Assembly: GCA_029939615.1 (NCBI GenBank)
Contig: JAOZSP010000111.1
Location: 1 to 5,876 of the forward strand
Direction of reading: 5' to 3'
Length of the DNA: 5,876 nt
From: Candidatus Izemoplasma sp.
Lineage (GTDB): Bacteria > Bacillota_I > Bacilli_A > Izemoplasmatales > Izemoplasmataceae
Positions 1 through 5,777 of the stretch are shown here, one piece after another. The translations under genes were made by a program, and so were the position numbers. Under the pieces are notes generated by a model. It made no database searches. It saw only the letters and a program-made list of their open reading frames with translations, and was not told the origin of the DNA. Position 1 is the first letter of the stretch. Every line of letters starts with the position of its first letter.

Positions 1-11
1 CCACATTTTTC

Positions 12-40
12 TTCTTTTTTATGTTTTGCTAGTTTATAAT
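12..40 (+). promoter_or_regulatory. Putative promoter of the LacI-family regulator gene
   Basis: A perfect -10 hexamer TATAAT lies at 35-40. Seventeen bases upstream, at 12-17, is TTCTTT, a poor -35 box inside a T-rich tract. The predicted start near base 47 leaves a leader of about 23 bases with an AAGGAG ribosome site at 57-62, 7 bases before the ATG at 70. No LacI-type palindrome is visible in these 69 bases, so autoregulation through this promoter is not supported by the sequence. Confidence 0.5.
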
Positions 41-69
41 TAGATTAGATTACATCAAGGAGTGGTTAT

Positions 70-1050
70 ATGGCAAGTATAAAAGATGTTGCAAAACAAG
101 CAGGAGTAGGTATTGCAACTGTATCACGAGTTATTAATTATAGTGGTTATGTAAAAAAGGAAACTCGTGAAAAAGTTGAAAAAGTTATTGCTGAATTAGA
201 GTTTAAACCTAATGAAATTGCCAGAAGTATGACTAAACAGAAAAATGGAATTGTTGCTTTTATTATTCCTAATTCAACTCATTTATTTTTTGGTGAATTA
301 GTTCATTTTGTTGAACAAGAGTTATTTGAGTATGGATATAAACTAATGGTTTGTAACTCATCTGAGAAAATCGAAAAAGAATTAGTTTATTTAGAAATGT
401 TGAAGAACAATAGGGTTGATGCTGTTGTTTTATTAACTAATAATGATATTGAGGATTACTTAGATAAGAAATTACCTCTTATTTCATTTGATCGTCGTTT
501 TAAAGATGTACCTTATGTTGCAAGTGATAATTATGCTGGTGGTATTATGGCTGCAAAATATTTAATTGAATCTGGATGTAAAAATCTTATGTTTATTGGA
601 GATGACGCTCAAGGTGAAACAACATCGGTGATTACAGAAGTATCGAATAGAAGATTGGGATTTATGGAATTTGCTAAAGATAAAGGATTAACCGATGTTA
701 TAAATGTTGAATACCCTTTAGGAGATTATGTAAAAATCCCTTATGATATTCATAAACGAATTGGAGAACATGTGGATGTTGATGGTATTTTTTGTATAAG
801 TGATGCTGTAGCCGCAGAGGTGGTAACCGAATTAGAAAAAAGAGGTAGAAAAGTACCTGAAGATGTTAAAGTTGTGGGGTTTGATGGAGGAAGAAGTTTT
901 ATTAATCTTGGAAAATCGATTACTTCAATTGGACAAAATCCTAAGAAAATTGCTGAAGCTATCGGGAAAATGATAAATGCTTACTACGAAAAAGAACCAA
1001 TTACTAATCAAATTATTCCGATATATTTTTTCAAGGGGGATACCGCATAA
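70..1050 (+). CDS. LacI-family transcriptional regulator (sugar-responsive)
   Basis: This is a DNA-binding regulator expected to control the sugar operon that follows it. The N-terminal LacI helix-turn-helix is at residues 4-24, with DVAKQAGVG then the recognition helix ATVSRVIN. The hinge segment PNEIARSM is at 47-54. The rest, about 60-326, is the periplasmic-binding-protein-like effector domain, with LISFDRR (137-143), SDNYAGG (152-158), NRRLGF (193-198), ISDAVAAE (243-250) and VVGFDGG (268-274). The length of 326 aa is normal for the family. The ATG at 70 is chosen because AAGGAG ends 7 bases upstream and MASIKDVAK is the usual family start. Residue 54, in the hinge, is Met where the family normally has the Leu that inserts into the operator centre. 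The recognition helix resembles GalR/MalR/CcpA-type proteins, but the sugar effector cannot be read from sequence. Likely targets are the palindromes at 1098-1113, 1159-1178 and 1260-1279. Confidence 0.95.
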   Translation: MASIKDVAKQAGVGIATVSRVINYSGYVKKETREKVEKVIAELEFKPNEIARSMTKQKNGIVAFIIPNSTHLFFGELVHFVEQELFEYGYKLMVCNSSEKIEKELVYLEMLKNNRVDAVVLLTNNDIEDYLDKKLPLISFDRRFKDVPYVASDNYAGGIMAAKYLIESGCKNLMFIGDDAQGETTSVITEVSNRRLGFMEFAKDKGLTDVINVEYPLGDYVKIPYDIHKRIGEHVDVDGIFCISDAVAAEVVTELEKRGRKVPEDVKVVGFDGGRSFINLGKSITSIGQNPKKIAEAIGKMINAYYEKEPITNQIIPIYFFKGDTA

Positions 1051-1097
1051 CTGTGGGATAAATAAGAATAAGTCAAAAGATGTAACCAGTTTCACAA

Positions 1098-1113
1098 TTG
1101 ACAACGCTTACAA
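1098..1113 (+). promoter_or_regulatory. LacI/CcpA-type operator (cre-like) over the -35 box
   Basis: TTGACAACGCTTACAA is an imperfect palindrome centred on CG (1105-1106), with matching TTG/CAA ends and a C/G centre. Against the published cre consensus WTGNAARCGNWWWCA it has one mismatch (C for A at the fifth base). Because it overlaps the -35 hexamer and the spacer, bound protein would block RNA polymerase. It may be bound by a CcpA homologue (catabolite repression), by the adjacent LacI-family regulator, or by both; sequence alone does not separate these. Confidence 0.6.
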
Positions 1114-1127
1114 TTTAGTGATATACT
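1098..1127 (+). promoter_or_regulatory. Strong sigma-70/sigma-A promoter of the sugar operon
   Basis: There is a consensus -35 TTGACA at 1098-1103, an 18-base spacer, and a -10 TATACT at 1122-1127 preceded by the extended -10 dinucleotide TG at 1119-1120 (TGATATACT). The predicted transcription start is near 1134. This gives a leader of about 173 bases before the kinase ATG at 1307. It is by far the best promoter match in the window and it drives the kinase-glycosyltransferase-permease-phosphorylase operon. Such a strong core promoter fits a gene set held off by a repressor, and an operator-like palindrome overlaps its -35 box. Confidence 0.85.
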
Positions 1128-1158
1128 AATGTAAAGTGACTTATTCTTTTTTTTATAC

Positions 1159-1178
1159 ACCATTATGGAAACCTTTCC
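1159..1178 (+). promoter_or_regulatory. Twin element, copy 1 (putative operator in the operon leader)
   Basis: The sequence ACCATTATGGAAACCTTTCC is present here and again, base for base, at 1260-1279. With one T/C difference the match extends five bases further, through the TATTT that follows. The core GGAAA-CC-TTTCC is an inverted repeat with 5-bp arms, and the outer TA/TA bases are also symmetric around the same centre. CCATTATGG, at the left of the element, is a second small inverted repeat. The copy sits about 25 bases downstream of the predicted transcription start and just after a T8 tract. A repressor site acting as a road-block is the simplest reading; an RNA-level element is possible. 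Confidence 0.65.
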
Positions 1179-1259
1179 TTATTTAGAGGATTTTATGATT
1201 AAGAGATGTATATACAATAGAAGATGAAGAAAAAAATGAATCACTATCTATTTTTTTAA

Positions 1260-1279
1260 ACCATTATGGAAACCTTTCC
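1260..1279 (+). promoter_or_regulatory. Twin element, copy 2 (putative operator just before the kinase ribosome site)
   Basis: This is identical over 20 bases to the element at 1159-1178, offset by 101 bases. It too follows a T tract (T7, 1251-1257). It ends 14 bases before the AAGGAG ribosome site (1294-1299) of the kinase gene. Two exact copies in a 256-base gap whose surrounding sequence is not duplicated suggest selection for a binding site. The pair could hold a DNA loop between two bound repressors, or act in RNA as twin small hairpins (GGAA-ACCU-UUCC). Confidence 0.65.
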
Positions 1280-1306
1280 CTATTTTTTGTAAGAAGGAGA
1301 ACTATT

Positions 1307-2257
1307 ATGACAACAAAAAGATCTTTTAAGTTATGTAATGATGGAAAAGGTATTACATTGATTGGTGAAGTTCTAATTGATAAAATCCATGATGGCTTAA
1401 CAAAGAGTGTTAAAGTGCTATGTGGAGGTAGTCCGGCTAATATTGCAATTAATTTAGTTAACTTAGGAATTAGCAATGTGAAATTTCATGGTGCTATTGG
1501 AAATGATGATTACGGTAAATTGATTTTAAATAAGTTTAATGAAAATAGTATTTTAACTAATAGTATTAACATTACAAAATATCCTACTTCGGTAGTGGAA
1601 ATAAATAAAACAACAAATACACCAATTCCTAATTTTATAAGGGGAGCGGATTATCACATAACCTTAACAGAAGAAATGGTATTTGATATAAAAAGAAGTA
1701 ATATTGTTCATTTCTCATACTGGCCATTATCTAATGAACCAGCTAAATCAATGATTCTAGAAGTTATTGAGATTGCGAAAGCAAGTAGGACAATAATAGG
1801 ATTTGACCCTAACTACCATAGTGAACTTACAACAGAGCAAAGTATTACTATTGAAGAGATTAAGGAAGTTATTTCAAAAGTTGATATTATTAAGCCTAGT
1901 ATTGATGATTCACAACGAATATTCGGAAAAGGATATGCTATTGAAGAGTATCTAGATATGTATGTTAAATTAGGTGCAAAACTAGTTGTTATGACCTTAG
2001 GTGAACAAGGGTTAATAGCAAGTTATCAAGGTAAGACCTATAAATTAGGCACGTATGCTAAAGACATTGTTGATGCTACAGGTGCAGGAGATGCATTCTG
2101 GAGTGGAATGTATGCTGCAATATTAAATAATGAATCATTAGAAGATATTTTAAAAAGTGGAAATATATGCAGTGCTTATAACCTTTCATATATTGGTGGA
2201 GATAGTAATTTACCATCATATATTACTCTAAAAGAAAAGTATAAAATAGGAGAATAA
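1307..2257 (+). CDS. PfkB-family carbohydrate kinase, probable fructokinase
   Basis: This cytoplasmic kinase is expected to transfer phosphate from ATP to a hexose, most likely fructose to fructose 6-phosphate. The 316 aa length is typical. The N-terminal sugar-binding part has GEVLIDK (20-26) and the GG-containing GGSPANIAINL (40-50). The C-terminal nucleotide/catalytic signature DATGAGDAFWSG is at 256-267, with D262 as the predicted base and GAG as the anion hole. The family N-x-x-E motif is altered: KPSIDD (196-201) has Ser and Asp at the Asn and Glu positions. The ATG is supported by AAGGAG at 1294-1299, 7 bases upstream. It is the first gene of the operon, and its stop lies 2 bases before the next ATG, whose ribosome site AGGAGA (2248-2253) is inside the end of this gene. 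Fructokinase is favoured by the GEVLIDK start and by the sucrose-phosphate-synthase-like neighbour; ribokinase or another hexokinase role is not excluded. Confidence 0.88.
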   Translation: MTTKRSFKLCNDGKGITLIGEVLIDKIHDGLTKSVKVLCGGSPANIAINLVNLGISNVKFHGAIGNDDYGKLILNKFNENSILTNSINITKYPTSVVEINKTTNTPIPNFIRGADYHITLTEEMVFDIKRSNIVHFSYWPLSNEPAKSMILEVIEIAKASRTIIGFDPNYHSELTTEQSITIEEIKEVISKVDIIKPSIDDSQRIFGKGYAIEEYLDMYVKLGAKLVVMTLGEQGLIASYQGKTYKLGTYAKDIVDATGAGDAFWSGMYAAILNNESLEDILKSGNICSAYNLSYIGGDSNLPSYITLKEKYKIGE

Positions 2258-2259
2258 CT

Positions 2260-3726
2260 ATGCATATTGTATTTCTAAATCCTCAAGGTAATTTTGATAG
2301 ATTAGATTCTTATTGGACAATGCATCCTGATTTTGGAGGACAGTTAGTTTATGTTAAAGAAATCGCGATTGAAATGGCCAAATTAGGACATAAAATAGAT
2401 ATTATAACAAGGTTAGTTATTGATTCTAGTTTTCCGGAATTTAGTGAACAATTTGATTCATATGAAAACGTTGAAAACTTACGAATTGTGAGAATTCCTT
2501 GTAGCAGTAATGAATTTATAAATAAAGAACAATTATGGGAGCATTTAGATGAATGGACTGATAATATAATTAATTTTTATATTGAAGAAGGAAAGATGTT
2601 TGATTTTGCGACAGGGCATTATGGTGATGGTGGATTAGCTTGCGCAATGATCAAAGAAAAAAAGGGAATACCATATTCTTTTACAGGACATAGCCTGGGC
2701 GCTCAAAAATTCGATAAATTGAATAATAATTTTATGAATTTTAGTGAATTGGAAAAAAAATACCATTTCACAAAAAGAATAATTGCAGAAAGAACAGCAA
2801 TTAAATACAGTGATAAAATATTTGTTTCAACATTACAAGAACGAGATGAGCAATATAGTCATAAGCTATATTTTGATGCAAATATAAAGTCAAATCCTCT
2901 TAATTTTATTGTTGCTCCACCAGGGGCAAACACTTCAGTATTTGCCCCCTACGGGAGCAATAAAGATGGTGAGGATTTATATATGAAAATTGAAAAGACA
3001 ATAAAAAGAGATATTTCAAAAAGCAGACAACTTTTACCTTTTATAATTTTAGCAAGTAGAATTGATGAAAAGAAAAATCATATTGGATTAGTAGAAGCTT
3101 TCAGTACAAATGTAAAATTACAAGAGAGAAGTAATATTCTAATATCACTTCGTGGTATTGAGAATCCTTATGATGATTATAGTAGTTTGAAACAAGATGA
3201 AATAGTTATTATGGACAAAATTATGAAAGTTATTAAAGATAATAATTTGCTTGGAAAAGTTATGTTTATGAGTATTAATTCACAATATGAATTAGCAAGT
3301 ACTTATCGTTATATGGCTTCTAGAAAAAGTGTATTTGTTTTAACAGCACTTTATGAACCGTTTGGATTAGCACCTATTGAAGCTATGAGTGCGGGGTTGC
3401 CTGTTGCGGTTACGAAATATGGTGGACCTAGCAAGGTCTTATGTGAGAATAATAAAGAGTTTGGTGTATTGCTAGATGTTCATGATATAAATAATATTAG
3501 TGAAGGTATTAATAGATTATTTGATAATTATCAATATTTTAAGGAACAAGGATCAAAAAGAGTGCTAAGTAAATATACTTGGAATGTAACTGCGAAAATA
3601 TATTTAAAGGCTATTAAAGAAGTAGTATCAAATCCGTATAACGTTAATGTGGAGGTGCCATTATATTTTAAATCAAAAGATTTAAACGATCTCGATACTA
3701 ATTTTATAATAAAAAGATATGAATGA
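2260..3726 (+). CDS. GT4 glycosyltransferase, sucrose-phosphate-synthase-like
   Basis: This is a retaining GT-B fold glycosyltransferase of the sucrose synthase/sucrose-phosphate synthase branch of GT4. These enzymes move glucose (or, in mannosylfructose-phosphate synthase, mannose) from a nucleotide sugar to fructose 6-phosphate or fructose. N-terminal acceptor-domain motifs are FGGQLVYVKEIA (25-36), GHYGDGGLA (119-127) and TGHSLGAQK (142-150). C-terminal donor-domain motifs are ASRIDEKKN (265-273, with R267 and K272 in the UDP-binding positions) and EPFGLAPIE (366-374), the GT4 E-x7-E pair, then AGLPVAVTKYGGP. At 488 aa it matches stand-alone bacterial sucrose-phosphate synthases (about 500 aa). 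It lacks both the N-terminal extension of sucrose synthases and a fused phosphatase. Residue 148 is Ala where the sucrose-phosphate synthase motif TGHSLGRxK has Arg, so the acceptor may differ. The ribosome site AGGAGA is 6 bases before the ATG. True donor, acceptor and direction are unresolved. Confidence 0.9.
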   Translation: MHIVFLNPQGNFDRLDSYWTMHPDFGGQLVYVKEIAIEMAKLGHKIDIITRLVIDSSFPEFSEQFDSYENVENLRIVRIPCSSNEFINKEQLWEHLDEWTDNIINFYIEEGKMFDFATGHYGDGGLACAMIKEKKGIPYSFTGHSLGAQKFDKLNNNFMNFSELEKKYHFTKRIIAERTAIKYSDKIFVSTLQERDEQYSHKLYFDANIKSNPLNFIVAPPGANTSVFAPYGSNKDGEDLYMKIEKTIKRDISKSRQLLPFIILASRIDEKKNHIGLVEAFSTNVKLQERSNILISLRGIENPYDDYSSLKQDEIVIMDKIMKVIKDNNLLGKVMFMSINSQYELASTYRYMASRKSVFVLTALYEPFGLAPIEAMSAGLPVAVTKYGGPSKVLCENNKEFGVLLDVHDINNISEGINRLFDNYQYFKEQGSKRVLSKYTWNVTAKIYLKAIKEVVSNPYNVNVEVPLYFKSKDLNDLDTNFIIKRYE

Positions 3727-3738
3727 GAGGGTGGATTT

Positions 3739-4728
3739 ATGAAGAAAATAGATTTTAAAACTAAGTTGGCACATATTCTTTTATCAATTTATGCTATTAT
3801 TGTTTTACCATTTATTTTGCTATCAAAAGTAATTGATTGGGGAATCAATATATTTGTTAGTGCAATAAATAAAGACCGAAGCGACAAAAATGATGGAAGT
3901 ACCGAAACTAAAAAAGAAATAGAACCTGTTCAAATCATAAAATTTAAAGATGATAAAGAACGTTCGACAGCTGGAAAATATTTATATGACGTTTGGTTTG
4001 GACCATCATATACAGCACAAAACAACCGTGTATTTGTTTACTTTTTGTTGCCTTCATTTGGTAGTTTTATTTTATTTGTTTTTATCCCATTTATTAACGG
4101 ATTATGGTTGAGTTTAACAGATTGGACTATTATAAAGACAGACCCATCGTTTATTGGGTTAGAAAACTACAAAACGATATTTTCTGATTATAAATTTGTT
4201 TATTCATTCACAAGAACTGTAATGTACTCAGTATTGAATATTTTGGCAATTAACCTTGTTGCTTTTGGATTAGCGTTATTAGTTGTTCAAAAGTTTAAAT
4301 TAAAGAATTTATATCGAGCAGCATTCTTTATGCCAAACCTTATTGGGGGATTAGTATTGGGTTATATTTGGCAATTTATTTTTAATAAAGCTTTAGAATC
4401 TTTAGGTGGAATCTTCAGCCCAAGTTTAATTACTAACGGGAACACAGCATTATTAGGATTGATAATTGTTATATCATGGCAATATGCAGGGTATATTATG
4501 ATGATCTATATTGCTGCTTTACAAAATGTTCCACAAGATTTAGTTGAAGCTAGTAAAATAGATGGGGCAAATGCATGGCAAAGATTAAAAACTATAACGT
4601 TGCCATTAATTGCACAATCTTTTACAATCGCAATGTTCTTAACTTTAACAACATCATTTAAACAGTTTGATACAGTCGTTTCATTAACACAAGGAGGCCC
4701 GGCAACCAAGTTGCCGTTATGGCTATAA
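3739..4728 (+). CDS. MalF-like sugar ABC transporter permease (CUT1), cut short by an in-frame TAA
   Basis: This is an inner-membrane permease subunit of a binding-protein-dependent sugar importer. The CUT1 core starts near residue 97 with VFVYFLLPSFGSFILFVFIPFINGLWLSLTDW-type segments, followed by further membrane helices. The cytoplasmic EAA loop EASKIDGANAW...LP (270-289) contacts the ATPase, and the family landmark LTQGGP is at 316-321. Ahead of the core is an unusual N-terminal part: an extra hydrophobic stretch (about 11-40) and a charged linker (about 44-80). The ATG at 3739 follows AGAGGG at 3726-3731, and the gene starts 12 bases after the glycosyltransferase stop. The frame ends at TAA 4726-4728, eight residues after GGPAT, but the same frame continues to 4920 with the missing family C-terminus. 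The 329-aa product therefore keeps the ATPase-docking loop but lacks the last membrane helix. It is probably a nonsense mutation or sequencing error in a gene of about 393 codons. Confidence 0.85.
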   Translation: MKKIDFKTKLAHILLSIYAIIVLPFILLSKVIDWGINIFVSAINKDRSDKNDGSTETKKEIEPVQIIKFKDDKERSTAGKYLYDVWFGPSYTAQNNRVFVYFLLPSFGSFILFVFIPFINGLWLSLTDWTIIKTDPSFIGLENYKTIFSDYKFVYSFTRTVMYSVLNILAINLVAFGLALLVVQKFKLKNLYRAAFFMPNLIGGLVLGYIWQFIFNKALESLGGIFSPSLITNGNTALLGLIIVISWQYAGYIMMIYIAALQNVPQDLVEASKIDGANAWQRLKTITLPLIAQSFTIAMFLTLTTSFKQFDTVVSLTQGGPATKLPLWL

Positions 4729-4920
4729 GGTTTGTTTAATATTGGATTCCAACCTGCTGTACAATCAACTGATTTAATTGCAATAAATATTTATGAAACA
4801 GCATATGCTTATCGAGAAATGGCTGTTGGACAAGCTAAAGCTATTATCTTCTTCATCGTATTATTGATTGTTTCTCTTGTACAAGTCCGTATTAATCAAA
4901 AAAGAGAGGTGGAATTGTAA
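4729..4920 (+). pseudogene. C-terminal remnant of the MalF-like permease, same frame after the TAA
   Basis: The reading frame of the upstream permease continues without shift for 63 residues after the TAA at 4726-4728. It includes IAINIYETAYAYREMAVGQA, matching the IYxxAF...GxAxA region that follows GGP in MalF-type permeases. Then come the last hydrophobic helix (IIFFIVLLIVSLVQV) and a short charged tail. The frame ends at 4918-4920, overlapping the next ATG by one base. No independent start is convincing: the only early candidate is TTG at 4732, with no properly spaced ribosome site. The segment is therefore best read as the broken end of one gene. Independent expression as a split subunit is possible but unsupported. 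Confidence 0.75.
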
Positions 4921-5777
4921 TGAAAAAACAAAATATAAAACTTATTATTGGTGAAGTATTTACCTTTATATTGATGATAGTATTCTTTTTCCCATTTATG
5001 ATGATTATATTTAATGCTGCGAAAGACGATACAGAAATTATTAGAAATCCACTATCACTACCTACTAATTTACTGAATATGTATCACAACGCTATTGAAA
5101 TATTAGGAAGAGATAATATTGATTATTTTCAATCGTTTGGATATTCAACAATAATTACAGTTGTTAGTTTAATCGCTATTGGGACATTTAGTGCAATGGC
5201 TGCTTGGGTACTTGTAAGAACAAAAACAAAATATTCTGTTTTTATCTTTATGTTGTTCTTAAGTGGAATGGTTATACCTTTCCAAGTTGTTATGCTTCCG
5301 TTAGTAAGATTATTACAAACAATGAAAGATGTAACAGGAATCCCGTTTAAAGGGACCGTGCATGGTGTTATACTAGCTTATATTGGGTTTGGGGCACCGT
5401 TATCTGTCTTTATGTTCTATGGATTTATTAAGTCAATACCAATGGATATTGAAGAAGCGGCAATAATTGATGGATGTTCTAAATCACAAGTGTTCTTTAA
5501 AATTATATTACCGATATTAAAACCAATATTCGTTACAATGTTAGTTTTAAATGGTATGTGGATATGGAATGATTATCTATTACCGTTACTAATTTTAGGT
5601 AAAGGAACTGATGTCCAGACCTTACCTCTGAGTGTAGCTAATCTAGTTGGGTTCTATGATAAAGAATGGAGCTTAATCTTAACCTCTGTATTAATGGCTG
5701 CTATTCCTGTAATTGTTTTATTCTTATTTGCACAAAAACATATTATTAAAGGTATGACATCAGGAGCTATTAAATAG
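4920..5777 (+). CDS. MalG-like sugar ABC transporter permease (CUT1)
   Basis: This is the second membrane subunit of the sugar importer, pairing with the MalF-like protein encoded just upstream. At 285 aa it has the normal length and six predicted helices, at about 11-32, 75-99, 105-132, 150-170, 203-225 and 255-272. The EAA loop EEAAIIDGCSKSQ...LP is at 178-198 and is the ATPase-contact motif. WIWNDYLLPL (214-223) and a C-terminal end of the MalG type (QKHIIKGMTSGAIK) are also typical. The ATG overlaps the stop of the permease remnant (TAATG) and follows GAGAGGTGG at 4904-4912. Translation would normally be coupled to the upstream permease, so the TAA at 4726 could reduce it. The gene itself looks intact. 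No ATPase or binding-protein gene is present in the window, so these must lie elsewhere; a shared MsmK-type ATPase is common in this family. Confidence 0.93.
   Translation: MKKQNIKLIIGEVFTFILMIVFFFPFMMIIFNAAKDDTEIIRNPLSLPTNLLNMYHNAIEILGRDNIDYFQSFGYSTIITVVSLIAIGTFSAMAAWVLVRTKTKYSVFIFMLFLSGMVIPFQVVMLPLVRLLQTMKDVTGIPFKGTVHGVILAYIGFGAPLSVFMFYGFIKSIPMDIEEAAIIDGCSKSQVFFKIILPILKPIFVTMLVLNGMWIWNDYLLPLLILGKGTDVQTLPLSVANLVGFYDKEWSLILTSVLMAAIPVIVLFLFAQKHIIKGMTSGAIK

Larger units (their letters stand above)
1064..1154 (+). repeat. 12-bp perfect inverted repeat plus T8 tract, bracketing the operon promoter
   Basis: AAGAATAAGTCA at 1064-1075 is exactly complementary to TGACTTATTCTT at 1137-1148, and the right arm runs into eight T (1147-1154). 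The 61-base loop contains the whole -35/-10 promoter. In RNA reading through from the regulator gene, this gives an A/U-rich stem followed by U residues, so it could be a weak terminator for that gene. RNA started at the internal promoter (about 1134) would contain only the right arm and could not fold it. The long loop and only three G-C pairs make it an atypical terminator; a protein-binding or insulating role is an alternative. Confidence 0.55.

Noticed and set aside
5..22. T-rich tract at the window start as the terminator of an upstream gene
   Set aside because: Any stem would lie outside the window; only the T-rich stretch is visible, and this cannot be judged.
1207..1225. Second sigma-A promoter with -10 TACAAT (1213-1218) between the twin elements
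   Set aside because: No acceptable -35 hexamer lies 16-18 bases upstream, and the promoter at 1098-1127 is far stronger.
1051..1306. Riboswitch, T-box, CRISPR array or tRNA in the intergenic region
   Set aside because: No T-box, conserved riboswitch core or tRNA cloverleaf was found by eye. The two repeat copies are too few and too far apart for CRISPR.
1264..1476. 70-codon open frame on the minus strand over the start of the kinase gene
   Set aside because: It is antisense to the well-supported PfkB gene and its conserved GEVLIDK and GGSPAN motifs, has no recognisable domain, and is a shadow of AT-rich coding sequence.
3724..3738. Possible fusion of the glycosyltransferase and permease if TGA were read as Trp (code 4), since both are in the same frame
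   Set aside because: TGG is the Trp codon throughout, a ribosome site (AGAGGG) and ATG follow the TGA directly, and a cytoplasmic GT4 fused to a permease has no known precedent. TGA is taken as a stop.
4506..4709. 67-codon open frame on the minus strand inside the MalF-like permease
   Set aside because: It lies opposite the conserved EAA loop and LTQGGP region, with no family signature of its own.
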